Source: an uncultured bacterium
GTDB taxonomy: Bacteria > Bacillota > Clostridia > Lachnospirales > Lachnospiraceae
Length of the DNA stretch: 64,000 bases
Direction: 5' to 3'
Assembly: GCA_905214875.1 (NCBI GenBank)
Contig: CAJMNR010000019.1
Location: 5,156-69,155 of the forward strand
The notes under the pieces are model-generated. The model was given only the letters and a program-made list of their open reading frames with translations. It was not told the origin of the DNA and searched no databases. The position numbers and the translations under genes are program-made. Positions 53,923 to 63,671 of the stretch are shown in pieces; position 1 is the stretch's first letter; each line of letters begins with the position of its first letter.

Positions 53923-53967
53923 CTTTAAAATTGAGGAGCCGAGAGTACATAGAGAGGAAAGGTAAAT

Positions 53968-55392
53968 ATGAAATCATTACTTGAGATCGTAGAGGTTATT
54001 GACAATTTTGTCTGGGGTCCGGTCATGTTGATCCTGCTTGTAGGAACAGGTATCATCCTGACGATTCGAACTAGATTCTTATCATGGAGAAACCTTGGAC
54101 ATGCATTAAAAACAACTCTTAGCAAAGAGTCTAGGAAAAAGGGAAACGGAGATGGAGACATCTCGCCATTCTCAGCATTGACCACTGCATTGGCAGCGAC
54201 GATTGGTACTGGTAATATTGTTGGTGTTGCAACGGCCATGGTAGCAGGTGGCCCTGGTGCATTAGTATGGATGTGGCTGTCTGCTTGCTTTGGAATGACA
54301 TCCAAATTTAGTGAATGTATGCTTGCCATCAAGTATCGTGAAGTAAACGAACATGGGGAAATGAGCGGCGGTCCGATGTATGTTATGAAAAAAGCATTTA
54401 AGCATAAGAAGCTTGGTGCTGTACTCGGTTGGCTGTTTGCCTTATTTGCCTCTATCGCAGCGTTTGGTATTGGTAACTTGACGCAGTCAAATTCTATTTC
54501 TTCATCGTTAAAACAGACATTCAATATTCCAACTTACATAACAGGTATCGGCATTACGATTCTTGCATTAATCATAATCGTAGGCGGAATCAAATCAATC
54601 TCTAAAGTGTCTTCTGTAGTTGTACCATTTATGGCAATCTTTTATGTCATTGCAGGGTTAATCGTAATCATTGGAAACTATAAGAATGTACCAAGCGGTG
54701 TCTGCATGATATTTAGATACGCATTCTCAACAGAGGCCGTGACAGGTGGTGTGTTAGGTACGATTACTGCAAGCATGATGAATGCCTTAAAATACGGAGT
54801 TGCACGTGGCGTGTTCTCCAATGAAGCAGGTATGGGGTCGGCAGCAATCACAGCAGCTGCAGCAAAGACGGATCATCCTGTGCGTCAAGGATATATTAAT
54901 ATGACGGGAACTTTCTGGGATACAATCGTCGTATGTACAATTACAGGTCTTTGTATTGCAAGTTCTGGTGTACTTGGTAAAGTAGATGCTTCTGGAGAGT
55001 TAATCACAGGTGCCGCACTTACCATTGAGGCATTTAAGAGTGTATTGGGTGATGCAGGCGGCTGGCTTGTCAGCATCGGAATCGTATTATTCGCTTTTTC
55101 TACAATTCTTGGTTGGGAGTACCATGGAGAGAAAGCGTTTGAGTATATTGTAAGGACACATAAATATAACATCGTATATCGTGTTGTGTTTGCACTTATT
55201 TCATTTGTTGGAGCAACAACGGCACTTGACCTTGTATGGGGTATTTCTGATATTGCCAATGCATTGATGGCCATTCCAAACTTAATCTGCCTACTCGTTT
55301 TAAGTGGTGAGATTGCAAATGATATGAAGGAATTTGAAATAATTAGAAAACAGGAAGCAGCAGAAAAGAAACGACATAAATTAAGTGCTTAA
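53968..55392 (+). CDS. Sodium:alanine/glycine symporter (AGCS family)
   Basis: 474 residues with about eleven membrane segments. Family landmarks: FSALTTALAATIGTGNIVGV near residue 65, ALVWMWLSACFGMTSKFSE, RGVFSNEAGMGSAAITAAAA near 290, and AFSTILGWEYHGEKAFEYI near 375. It imports alanine or glycine (or a related small amino acid) with sodium. The 150-bp upstream region has its own promoter and hairpin. AGAGGAAAGG precedes the ATG. Confidence 0.93.
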   Translation: MKSLLEIVEVIDNFVWGPVMLILLVGTGIILTIRTRFLSWRNLGHALKTTLSKESRKKGNGDGDISPFSALTTALAATIGTGNIVGVATAMVAGGPGALVWMWLSACFGMTSKFSECMLAIKYREVNEHGEMSGGPMYVMKKAFKHKKLGAVLGWLFALFASIAAFGIGNLTQSNSISSSLKQTFNIPTYITGIGITILALIIIVGGIKSISKVSSVVVPFMAIFYVIAGLIVIIGNYKNVPSGVCMIFRYAFSTEAVTGGVLGTITASMMNALKYGVARGVFSNEAGMGSAAITAAAAKTDHPVRQGYINMTGTFWDTIVVCTITGLCIASSGVLGKVDASGELITGAALTIEAFKSVLGDAGGWLVSIGIVLFAFSTILGWEYHGEKAFEYIVRTHKYNIVYRVVFALISFVGATTALDLVWGISDIANALMAIPNLICLLVLSGEIANDMKEFEIIRKQEAAEKKRHKLSA

Positions 55393-55511
55393 CTAGCAGA
55401 ATTCAGTGCAATTATTGTTGTATCTTTAGAGAATTAAGGTTATTATAGTAGTAAAGACAAAATAGGGAGTCAACAGGATAGGGTCTGTTGATGGAAATAG
55501 GAGGAGTACAT

Positions 55512-56471
55512 ATGTTTTTTACGAAGGATAAGAAAGAAAGCTTATCTCATGAAGAGGTAGTACAAAGACCAGAAGTTGATTTATCAGGGGTGACTAATAC
55601 ACTTGGTGAATTAGCTGATAAGAAATCAACGCTTAAAAATAGTCAAGTCGAAATGAGTCAAAAGATTGAGTCATTAGCTGATTGCTTTGAAACATTACGT
55701 CCCAATGGAATGGGGATTTCTGAAAAGGTGCAAGCATTTCATGATGAGTTCCAAGGTATGAATAAAGTAATCGATATGCTTAATCAGGCATCAGGAGAAA
55801 TCCGTGAGACAGCAGATGGTGGAAAAAAACAGATGCAAGGCTTAAAGGAATCTACGGATGGATTAAGCAAGACGTTTGCTGATATCAATGGCGTATTACA
55901 AGATTTCGAAACAGCATTTAAAGAAATTAAGAATTACACATCTGGTATTGTAAATATTGCTTCACAGACTAATTTACTTGCGTTAAATGCATCTATTGAA
56001 GCGGCAAGAGCTGGAGAAGCTGGTCGTGGATTCGCAGTAGTAGCTGATGAAATCAATAGCCTTTCAGGGGAAACAAAGAAGATGGTTAATCAGATTGATG
56101 ATTCTATGACAGTTGTTGAAGAACAAGCAGAACGTCTTGTTGTGTGCTTTACAGATGCAAACAAGTCAGTAATCAGCAATGGTTCTAGTGTTGAAGAAGC
56201 AACGGAATATATGGATAAATTTGAAACAATTGCAAATGGTCTTGCAACATCTTCGAAAGAAACAGAAAGTATGATTAAGTCAGCAAAAGATAAGTTAGAA
56301 GATATCAATGGAGAGGTGAGTAAAGAAGACACTGTATTCCAGAAATTTATCCAGAATGTTGAAACTCTTAAGGCACATGTTTACAGCCAAAATGATATGA
56401 TAGAAGAAACAGATCAGCTATTTAACCAACTTGATGAAGTAGTAAGAGAATTAGCACTGAAATTAAAATAA
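55512..56471 (+). CDS. Soluble methyl-accepting chemotaxis-type protein
   Basis: 319 residues with no membrane segment. The N-terminal part is a short coiled coil; the signalling tip is present near residue 160 as IVNIASQTNLLALNASIEAA followed by RAGEAGRGFAVVADEINSLS. It lacks a recognisable ligand-binding domain and is shorter than most receptors, so it may be a cytoplasmic receptor or an adaptor. AGGAGG before ATG 55512 decides the start; the frame continues upstream. The organism is probably motile. Confidence 0.88.
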   Translation: MFFTKDKKESLSHEEVVQRPEVDLSGVTNTLGELADKKSTLKNSQVEMSQKIESLADCFETLRPNGMGISEKVQAFHDEFQGMNKVIDMLNQASGEIRETADGGKKQMQGLKESTDGLSKTFADINGVLQDFETAFKEIKNYTSGIVNIASQTNLLALNASIEAARAGEAGRGFAVVADEINSLSGETKKMVNQIDDSMTVVEEQAERLVVCFTDANKSVISNGSSVEEATEYMDKFETIANGLATSSKETESMIKSAKDKLEDINGEVSKEDTVFQKFIQNVETLKAHVYSQNDMIEETDQLFNQLDEVVRELALKLK

Positions 56472-56476
56472 TAGAA

Positions 56477-56510
56477 AGGGACATTGTTGGTATAAGGCAA
56501 TGTCCTTTTT
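56477..56510 (+). terminator. Intrinsic terminator after the chemoreceptor gene
   Basis: GGGACATTG pairs with CAATGTCC, then six T. Confidence 0.8.
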
Positions 56511-56711
56511 TGTAGCATTCATGTCTTGTGTTATCTTGCTAGTTATTCGTCCAGTGTTCTTAAGCCTGAAACGGTGTTGAAGTTTGAGGCGGATTACGAT
56601 AGTTTGACGGGAATCTATGATAGAAGAATAAGCCAACTGTAAATTCTATGTTTAAAATAAAATGATAATCTGTTATACTTAGACAAATAAGTACTTTGAA
56701 AGGAAAGAGCT

Positions 56712-57476
56712 ATGAAAAACGAGTTATTTCATTTAGGACCATTTACTGTATATGGTTATGGTTTGATGATTGCAATTGGTGTTCTTGCAGCGTATGTTAT
56801 GGCTGAGAAGAGAGCAAAGAAAGATGACTTAGAAGCGGACCTTGTATTTAATCTAGTAATCTGGTGTTTATTAGGCGGATTGCTTGGAGCTAAGGTATTA
56901 TATATTATTACACAGATGAAGGAAATCCTTGCTGGTAAAGCTGATGTGGTTAAGTTAGCAACAGGCTTTGTTGTATATGGCGGTATCATTGGTGGTACAT
57001 TTGGTGGATTCTTATTCTGTAAAGTGAAGAAATTATCCTTCTTGAAATATTTTGATCTTGCAATGCCAAGTGTGGCATTAGCACAGGCATTTGGACGTAT
57101 CGGATGTTTCCTTGCGGGATGTTGTTATGGACAGCCTACGAATGCATGGTATGGAATTACGTTCCATACTTCTGAGCTTGCACCAAATGGTGTGAAGCTT
57201 GTTCCAACTCAGTTAATCTCTTCAGGATTAGATTTCTTACTTTGCTTTGTGCTTTTACTATTTGCAAAGCGTAAGAGAGCGGATGGACAAGTTGGGGCAT
57301 TATACTTAATGTTATACAGCGTAGGACGATTTATTTTAGAATACTTCCGCGGAGATTTGATTCGAGGAAGTGTTGGAGCACTTAGTACGTCACAGTTTAT
57401 CGCAATATTCTTATTTATCGGCGGTGCCGTAGTGTTTGCTCTTTTAGGAAAAAATAAAACAATACAAAAAGATTAG
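56712..57476 (+). CDS. lgt: Prolipoprotein diacylglyceryl transferase
   Basis: 254 residues, seven membrane helices. The catalytic-type segment FGRIGCFLAGCCYG near residue 130 and the opening FTVYGYGLMIAIGVLAAYVM are typical of Lgt. It attaches diacylglycerol to the lipobox Cys of lipoproteins such as the PotD-like protein at 46373. AAAGGAAAG precedes the ATG. Its terminator is at 57481. Confidence 0.95.
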   Translation: MKNELFHLGPFTVYGYGLMIAIGVLAAYVMAEKRAKKDDLEADLVFNLVIWCLLGGLLGAKVLYIITQMKEILAGKADVVKLATGFVVYGGIIGGTFGGFLFCKVKKLSFLKYFDLAMPSVALAQAFGRIGCFLAGCCYGQPTNAWYGITFHTSELAPNGVKLVPTQLISSGLDFLLCFVLLLFAKRKRADGQVGALYLMLYSVGRFILEYFRGDLIRGSVGALSTSQFIAIFLFIGGAVVFALLGKNKTIQKD

Positions 57477-57480
57477 ATAG

Positions 57481-57519
57481 AAGACCTGTTTGGAATAAAA
57501 AAGTTCCATACAGGTCTCT
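57481..57519 (+). terminator. Intrinsic terminator after lgt
   Basis: AAGACCTGTTTGGAA pairs with TTCCATACAGGTCT, followed by CTTT; the T-run is short. Confidence 0.65.
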
Positions 57520-57547
57520 TTACATAAAAGGGTAAATATGGTAATAT
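57519..57547 (+). promoter_or_regulatory. Promoter of the ABC-F gene
   Basis: TTTACA, 17-bp spacer, TAATAT. Start near 57554 gives a leader of about 210 bases with a leader peptide and alternative hairpins. Confidence 0.65.
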
Positions 57548-57637
57548 GATGGCAGTTTAATAGAAAGGGTAAGGTAGTCAGGCATGTGGAATAAATAAAT
57601 TCGAGGTAACTAGAAGTGAATAGGAAAAAAGATTGTA

Positions 57638-57685
57638 ATGGATAGCATTGCAATTTATTTTTTATGCCTATTGTTCTGGGATTGA
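57638..57685 (+). CDS. Leader peptide of the ABC-F attenuator
   Basis: Fifteen codons from ATG to TGA encode MDSIAIYFLCLLFWD. A weak AGGA precedes it. The stop codon lies inside the 5' arm of the anti-terminator stem (57679-57687), so the position of the ribosome would decide which stem forms. This is the known logic of leaders ahead of antibiotic-resistance ABC-F and erm genes. The peptide itself is unverified. Confidence 0.6.
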   Translation: MDSIAIYFLCLLFWD

Positions 57686-57746
57686 ATTTATTTATGGACG
57701 CATACTAGGACTCTGTCCTGAGATAGATTCAATCCGTCCATTTTTA
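57679..57746 (+). promoter_or_regulatory. Attenuator with mutually exclusive stems
   Basis: Arm A GGATTGAAT (57679-57687) pairs with A' ATTCAATCC (57727-57735); arm B ATGGACG (57694-57700) pairs with B' CGTCCAT (57735-57741), which is followed by five T. The order A-B-A'-B' means only one stem can form. B-B' is the terminator, A-A' the anti-terminator. AGGAC/GTCCT (57707-57719) forms an inner stem. Confidence 0.75.
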
Positions 57747-57762
57747 AATAGGAGGGATTTTT

Positions 57763-59352
57763 TTGTCTTTATATATAAGTGCGAAGAATATTAAAATGAG
57801 TTATAATGAACGACTGATTTTTTCATTTGATCAGTTGGAGATCCATTCAGGGGACCGAATCGGTCTGGTCGGTTTGAATGGAGAAGGTAAGACAACATTG
57901 CTGAACCTGCTATATGGAAGTATTGTTCCTGAAACAGGAACGGTAACTAGAAATTGCGAAATCGGATATTATGAGCAGTTTTCATTGGGAGAGGGCATGC
58001 AGCCAATGAGCGGTGGAGAGAACACAAAGAGGCGTCTTAAGGAAGCAATTCGAAAAGGAGCGCATATCACCTTCTTGGACGAGCCAACATCAAATCTTGA
58101 CCAAACGGGAATCAAAACATTGAAACGAACGTTAAGCCGATTGGATACATTTTTAATGGTAACCCATGAAAGACAGTTATTAGATGAATTCTGTAATCAG
58201 ATTATTGAGGTTGGGAATCAGACAATTCGAAGCTATAAAGGGAATTATTCGGAGTATCAAAGTCAAAAGAAAAAAGAAGAACTTGCCGCGCAGAGAGCAT
58301 ATGAAGAGTATATTGAGGAAAAGAATCGGTTGTATCAAGTGTTAGAACTCAAGAAAAAGAAGGCACATGCCATTGGAAAACGACCAAATGGAATCAGTCC
58401 TAGAGAGGCAAGGCTACGGAATTATCTTGCTTCTAAGCCGTATGATGTAAAACAGCAGGCGATGGAACGAAGTGCGAAAGCAGTACAGAGCAGGATTGAC
58501 CATTTGGAGGCAAAGGAGAAGCCAAAGGAGATTCCGAGGATTGCAATGGATTTTTCGTTGACTGATCCACCAGAGAATAAACGGGTCATTGAAGGGAAAA
58601 ATCTTTCTTTCTCCTATGGAAGCAAGTGCATCTTAGACAATGTGAGTTTTCGAATTCTAAATGGGCACCATTATGGAATTGTGGGAGACAACGGTGCGGG
58701 AAAGACAACATTTCTTTCTTGTATTTCCAATAAGGAAGAAGGGGTCTATCTTGTTCCTAAGGCGAAGCTAGGCTATCTATATCAGCAGTTTGAAGGCTTA
58801 TTAGAGGAAGAAACGGTTTTATTTAATATGATGCGTGATTCCATTCAGAAGGAATCGGTAGCAAGAAATATCCTTGCTAGGCTTTTGCTTGGAGAAGCAT
58901 TTATGGGGCAGAAAGTGAAAAAGCTAAGCGGTGGAGAGAAGATGAAGCTTGCCATAGGAAAGCTGTTGGTATCGGAGGCAAATGTACTTCTTTTGGACGA
59001 GCCAACAAACTATTTGGATATGCCTTCGGTTGAGGCAGTAGCAGAAGTGTTAAAGGAGTATGAGGGGACGCTTCTTGTTGTAAGTCATGATTCTTCTTTG
59101 CTAAATGAAGTTGTAACGGATACGATCTCCATTAAGAATCATTCTTTGGTTCAGTTTGCAGGAACTTACGAAGAGTATCAAAGTAGTCAACAAAGAGACT
59201 TGAAAAAGGAAGAGGAACATCTTCGAATCCAGGCATTAGAGATGCAGATGGTAGCCCTGGTTTCAAAAATCAGCATGGCATCAGAGAAAGAGAGAGAGTC
59301 CTTAGAAAAAGAATACCAATGTGTATTAAGAAGTCTTCAAAAATATAAATAG
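57763..59352 (+). CDS. ABC-F family ribosomal protection-type ATPase
   Basis: 529 residues, two ATP-binding domains and no membrane segments. Walker A sites are GLNGEGKTT near residue 42 and GDNGAGKTT near 312; signatures MSGGENTKRRLKEA and LSGGEKMKLAIGK; Walker B FLDEPTSNLD and LLDEPTNYLD. The linker of about 80 residues is rich in Lys/Glu. It is of the Lsa/Vga/Msr/CplR-like resistance type, which expel drugs from the ribosome, and the attenuator upstream supports that role. It starts at TTG 57763, six bases after GGAGGG. Exact drug class unknown. Confidence 0.88.
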   Translation: MSLYISAKNIKMSYNERLIFSFDQLEIHSGDRIGLVGLNGEGKTTLLNLLYGSIVPETGTVTRNCEIGYYEQFSLGEGMQPMSGGENTKRRLKEAIRKGAHITFLDEPTSNLDQTGIKTLKRTLSRLDTFLMVTHERQLLDEFCNQIIEVGNQTIRSYKGNYSEYQSQKKKEELAAQRAYEEYIEEKNRLYQVLELKKKKAHAIGKRPNGISPREARLRNYLASKPYDVKQQAMERSAKAVQSRIDHLEAKEKPKEIPRIAMDFSLTDPPENKRVIEGKNLSFSYGSKCILDNVSFRILNGHHYGIVGDNGAGKTTFLSCISNKEEGVYLVPKAKLGYLYQQFEGLLEEETVLFNMMRDSIQKESVARNILARLLLGEAFMGQKVKKLSGGEKMKLAIGKLLVSEANVLLLDEPTNYLDMPSVEAVAEVLKEYEGTLLVVSHDSSLLNEVVTDTISIKNHSLVQFAGTYEEYQSSQQRDLKKEEEHLRIQALEMQMVALVSKISMASEKERESLEKEYQCVLRSLQKYK

Positions 59353-59434
59353 GAAGGTCTAGTGCAATACAACCTGTTTTCCTTCTATCATTACAGAGTA
59401 GAGGGAAAACAGTGTATGCACTAGCCTTCCTTTT
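59352..59434 (+). terminator. Long two-part terminator after the ABC-F gene
   Basis: GGAAGGTCTAGTGCA/TGCACTAGCCTTCC outer stem and CTGTTTTCCTTCTA/TAGAGGGAAAACAG inner stem, followed by TTTT. It also lies between convergent ABC-F and parC genes. Confidence 0.8.
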
Positions 59435-59477
59435 GGTTTTCAAAAAATAATTAAAATGCTCTAAAGTGGATAGCTAC

Positions 59478-61727
59478 TTAAGGGGTTAAGTTTGCTTTCA
59501 TTCCTTTGGCACCACGTTTTCGATTACGTACTTTTTTCGCACTGTATACTTTGTCGTGGTAAGTGAATGTTTCTGTAGTAGAATCAAACACATTTGCATA
59601 GCAAACGCTATCCTTGTCGTCAAGGGTAATTCCTTTGACACCGCGACTTGTCTTCTTAAGTTCGCTTACTTCGTCTAAACCGTAAGCAATGCTTGCACCT
59701 TTTTCAGTCATCATGATGACTTTACGATCAGTTGCTAACGCATCGGTAGCAGTAAGGAGAGTTACACTGATAAGTGCATCTGACTCATCTAATTTTGTGG
59801 AACTGATTACGGAACGGTTTGTTTCGAACTCCGTACCGGATACTAATTTTACATAACCATTTTTCGTTGCAAATAACAGTTCGGATTCATAGAGTTGTAA
59901 GAATCCAGTATATAATAAGGCGTCTTCTTTGCCAATCTTACATAAAGAGTGGATGAGGGTTCCTTTGTCCTTTAATTTGCCTTTTGGTATTGCACTAGCT
60001 TTTACCTGATACATATTGCCCTCTGCAGTGAAGATACATAGTTTGTCAATATTCTGCATTTTCACGATATGGGAGTATTCTTTTAACGTATCTTCTTGTG
60101 CACGGTTATAACTTGTAGAATCAATTGATTTTGTATATCCGAAACGATCGATTAAGACATAGATGTCTTCAACCTTGATTTCTTCCTTGTATTCAACTTT
60201 TTCTAAGTTATGAAGCTGTGTCTTTCTTGGTTCATTAAAGAGCTTCTTATAGGAACGAAGTCTAGTCTTGATTACTTTGAAGAGCTCGCGTTCGTCACCA
60301 AGAACAGCTTGATATTCTTTGATATTTGCAAGAAGTCCATCTTTTTCTTCATGAAGCTTCATGATTTCAAGACCGATTAATTTGCTTAACTGCATTGTGA
60401 GGATGGCTTCTGCCTGACGTTCAGAGAAATCAAGCGTAGCAGCAATCTTTTTGGAATGTTCGGACTTGAATTTGATGTCCGCAGTTTCCCCATGGATTAA
60501 ACATGCTCTTGCCTGTTTGATAGAAGAGCTTCCTCGCAAGATTTCAATAATCAAATCAATGACATCGATGGCCTTGATCAAGCCGTTTACGATTTCAAGT
60601 CTAGCATTTGCCTTATTTAAAAGGTATTGATATTCTTTTGTATAGATTTCCTCTTGGAAATATACGAATTCTTCAATTAATGATTTTAACGAGAAAGTAA
60701 TTGGCTGTTGGTCTTTTACTGCAAGAAGATTCATACTGTATGTATCTTCTAATGCGGTCTTCTTATATAAACCATTTAGCAGGTTATCAATATCACGATC
60801 TTTCTTTACTTCGATGACGATACGGATTCCTTCTTTACTGGATTCGTCACGTACATCATACATCTCGTCAAATACTTTGTCCTTCATTAAAGCAACAAGG
60901 CTTTCCACAAGCTTTGTCTTGTTTCCGGCAACGGTATAAGGGATTTCCGTAATGATGATATTGTTGCGGCCGTTGTCCCCTTTTTCAATTTCGTGTTTTG
61001 CACGAATCTTGATTTTCCCTTCCCCGCGTTCATACATGCCTTCGATTTCATTTGCATTGGTAATCACACCGCCAGTTGGGAAATCAGGAGCTTTGATGTA
61101 TTTCATTAGTTCTGGTATGCTGATATTTTTCTTATCCATATAGGCAATTACGCCATCGATTACTTCGCTTGGATTATGGGGTGGAATGTTAGTTGCCATA
61201 CCTACGGCAATACCAGTAGTTCCGTTGATCAATAAGTTTGGAATCGTAGCTGGAAGAACGACAGGTTCTTTTTCGCTGTCATCGAAGTTTGGCATGAAGT
61301 CAACGAGACCTTTGTCTAAATTATTTAAAAGGGTTAACGCCCCCTTGCTTAATCTTGCTTCCGTATAACGCATGGCAGCTGCTCCATCACCATCGATGGA
61401 ACCAAAGTTTCCGTGACCATCTACTAATGGGATGGAGAGGGAATAGTCTTCTGTCATACGAACGAGTGCTTCATAAATGGAACTGTCACCGTGAGGGTGA
61501 TATTTACCCATTGTATCACCGACGATACGGGCGCTCTTTCTATGTGGTTTATCTGGATGTAAGCCAAGTTCTTGCATGGCATACAGAATTCTTCGTTGTA
61601 CCGGCTTTAACCCGTCGCGAACATCGGGAAGAGCACGGGCTATGATAACGCTCATGGCATAATCACGGTACGAGGTTTTCATTTCTTCGGAAAAGTCGAT
61701 CGTGATAAAGTTATCCGTTTTACTCAT
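59478..61727 (-). CDS. parC: DNA topoisomerase IV subunit A (GyrA/ParC type)
   Basis: 749 residues. The catalytic tyrosine is in AAMRYTEARLS near residue 121, after KYHPHGDSSIYEALVRM, whose two quinolone-determining positions are Ser and Glu, the sensitive forms. The C-terminal beta-propeller holds only a degenerate GyrA box (KTSRGVKGI), favouring ParC over GyrA. It decatenates chromosomes with ParE, whose gene ends 15 bp upstream. Assignment to ParC over GyrA is from the propeller and the pairing; both subunits are clearly a type II topoisomerase. Confidence 0.85.
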   Translation of the reverse strand: MSKTDNFITIDFSEEMKTSYRDYAMSVIIARALPDVRDGLKPVQRRILYAMQELGLHPDKPHRKSARIVGDTMGKYHPHGDSSIYEALVRMTEDYSLSIPLVDGHGNFGSIDGDGAAAMRYTEARLSKGALTLLNNLDKGLVDFMPNFDDSEKEPVVLPATIPNLLINGTTGIAVGMATNIPPHNPSEVIDGVIAYMDKKNISIPELMKYIKAPDFPTGGVITNANEIEGMYERGEGKIKIRAKHEIEKGDNGRNNIIITEIPYTVAGNKTKLVESLVALMKDKVFDEMYDVRDESSKEGIRIVIEVKKDRDIDNLLNGLYKKTALEDTYSMNLLAVKDQQPITFSLKSLIEEFVYFQEEIYTKEYQYLLNKANARLEIVNGLIKAIDVIDLIIEILRGSSSIKQARACLIHGETADIKFKSEHSKKIAATLDFSERQAEAILTMQLSKLIGLEIMKLHEEKDGLLANIKEYQAVLGDERELFKVIKTRLRSYKKLFNEPRKTQLHNLEKVEYKEEIKVEDIYVLIDRFGYTKSIDSTSYNRAQEDTLKEYSHIVKMQNIDKLCIFTAEGNMYQVKASAIPKGKLKDKGTLIHSLCKIGKEDALLYTGFLQLYESELLFATKNGYVKLVSGTEFETNRSVISSTKLDESDALISVTLLTATDALATDRKVIMMTEKGASIAYGLDEVSELKKTSRGVKGITLDDKDSVCYANVFDSTTETFTYHDKVYSAKKVRNRKRGAKGMKANLTP

Positions 61728-61742
61728 ATATATAATCCTTTC

Positions 61743-63671
61743 CTAAATATCTAGAGTGGCGTATTTTGCTTCTTCCATAATGAATGCACGTCTTGGAGGA
61801 ACATTGCTGCTCATTAAGGTAGTTGTAATTTCATCTGCCTCAACAGTATCGGTGATTTCAATACGTGCGAGTTGTCGTTGTTCTGGGTCAAGTGTTGTTT
61901 CCCATAATTGGTGGGCATCCATTTCACCAAGACCTTTGTATCGTTGAAGACCAAGAATCTTATGACCGCGTTTACGGAATTTATCAAGTTCAAAATCGTT
62001 GTAAAGGTATTCCGTATGTTTTACTTTACGGGATTTTCCTTGTGTTTCATATTCCACACGATATAGAGGTGGCATACCACGGTATACTTTTCCTTCTTTA
62101 ATAAGTTCCGGCATAAAGCGGTAGAAGAAAGTGAGTAGAAGCGTACTGATATGAGCACCATCAACGTCGGCATCGGTTAAGATAATAATCTTGTCATATT
62201 TTAATTTTGTAATATCGAATTCTTCGCCGATTCCACAGCCTAGTGCAGCAATCATAGATTTGATTTCGTTATTTACAAGGATTTTTTCGAGTGTTGCTTT
62301 TTCAACATTGAGGATTTTGCCTCGTAGTGGAAGAACGGCTTGCGTTCTGCGGTTTCTTGCTGTCTTAACCGTACCACCGGCACTATCACCTTCGACAATG
62401 TATACTTCGCATTCTTCCGGTTTTTTAGAAGAACAGCTTGCAAGTTTACTCTTTGTGTCTACATCATTTAACTGTTTTAAAACAGCAGTTCTAGCCTTGT
62501 CAGAGGCTTTTCTTGCGTTGTAGGACTTTAATGAGTTTTCAAGGATTGTCTTTAATACTTCTACGTTCTTATCTAAATAACGTTGTACTTCTGTACTGAA
62601 GATGTCATCGACTGCACTTTTTGCATCACTATTTCCGAGTTTTGTCTTTGTCTGTCCTTCGAACTGTGGATCTGGATGCTTGATGGAGATGATTGTAACA
62701 ATACCGTTACGGATATCTTTTCCGTCAAAGTTTTCGTCCTTATCCTTTAGGATTCCAAGTTCTCTTGCATATTGATTCATGACACGTGTAAGTGCTGTCT
62801 TAAATCCAGTTACAAGAGTACCGCCATCTACTACGTTGATTCGGTTACAGTAAGCATTGATTTGCTCAGAAAAGTTTGATGTATATTGGAATGCAACTTC
62901 TACTTCGATGTCTCCGCTTGTACCTTCTACATAGATTGGTTCGTCATGAAGGACTGTAAGATCACGAGTTAAGTATTTTACATAACTCTTAATACCGAAT
63001 TCTTCTTGATATACAATTGTTTCAGATGCTGCTTCATCTTTATATATTAACTTGAGGTTTTTGTTTAAGAATGCAATTTCTTTTAATTTCTTTTTGATTG
63101 TTTCTGGTTTGAATTCAACCGTTTCGAAGATTTCTGCATCAGGATAGAACGTTACTTTTGTGCCAGTTTTGGATTTTGCACAAGTTCCAACGACTGGGAG
63201 CAGTCCATCTACTAAGTCTACCGTAGGATGTCCGCCGTGTTCGTATTCATCGCGATATACCTTTCCATCACGTTTGACTTCAACAACCATCTTGCTGCTT
63301 AATGCGTTAACAACAGAGGCACCAACACCATGAAGACCTCCGGATACTTTATATACATCACTTGCAAATTTACCGCCTGCATGAAGAATTGTGTAAACAA
63401 CTCGTACAGTTGGTATATGTTTTGTAGGATGAAGGTCAACTGGTACACCACGACCATTGTCTTCGATTGTAATGCCTCCATCTTTTTGAAGCGTGATAGA
63501 GATCTCATTACAAAAACCAGCGAGATGTTCATCAATGCCGTTGTCTAAAATCTCCCATATAAGGTGGTGAAGACCTCTTGTGCCAGTACTACCGATGTAC
63601 ATACCGGGACGTTTACGTACGGCTTCAAGACCTTCTAATATCACAATTTGACTGCCATTATATTGTTCCAT
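61743..63671 (-). CDS. parE: DNA topoisomerase IV subunit B (GyrB/ParE type)
   Basis: 642 residues. The ATP site has ILDNGIDEHLAGF and IEDNGRGVPVD, the Toprim domain EGDSAGG and DADVDGAH, and the C-terminal QRYKGLGEMDAHQLWETT stretch. Length and lack of the GyrB insert fit ParE. The ATG at 63671 follows AAAGGA; the open frame continues upstream to 63881 but without any signal. First gene of the parE-parC operon. Confidence 0.88.
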   Translation of the reverse strand: MEQYNGSQIVILEGLEAVRKRPGMYIGSTGTRGLHHLIWEILDNGIDEHLAGFCNEISITLQKDGGITIEDNGRGVPVDLHPTKHIPTVRVVYTILHAGGKFASDVYKVSGGLHGVGASVVNALSSKMVVEVKRDGKVYRDEYEHGGHPTVDLVDGLLPVVGTCAKSKTGTKVTFYPDAEIFETVEFKPETIKKKLKEIAFLNKNLKLIYKDEAASETIVYQEEFGIKSYVKYLTRDLTVLHDEPIYVEGTSGDIEVEVAFQYTSNFSEQINAYCNRINVVDGGTLVTGFKTALTRVMNQYARELGILKDKDENFDGKDIRNGIVTIISIKHPDPQFEGQTKTKLGNSDAKSAVDDIFSTEVQRYLDKNVEVLKTILENSLKSYNARKASDKARTAVLKQLNDVDTKSKLASCSSKKPEECEVYIVEGDSAGGTVKTARNRRTQAVLPLRGKILNVEKATLEKILVNNEIKSMIAALGCGIGEEFDITKLKYDKIIILTDADVDGAHISTLLLTFFYRFMPELIKEGKVYRGMPPLYRVEYETQGKSRKVKHTEYLYNDFELDKFRKRGHKILGLQRYKGLGEMDAHQLWETTLDPEQRQLARIEITDTVEADEITTTLMSSNVPPRRAFIMEEAKYATLDI

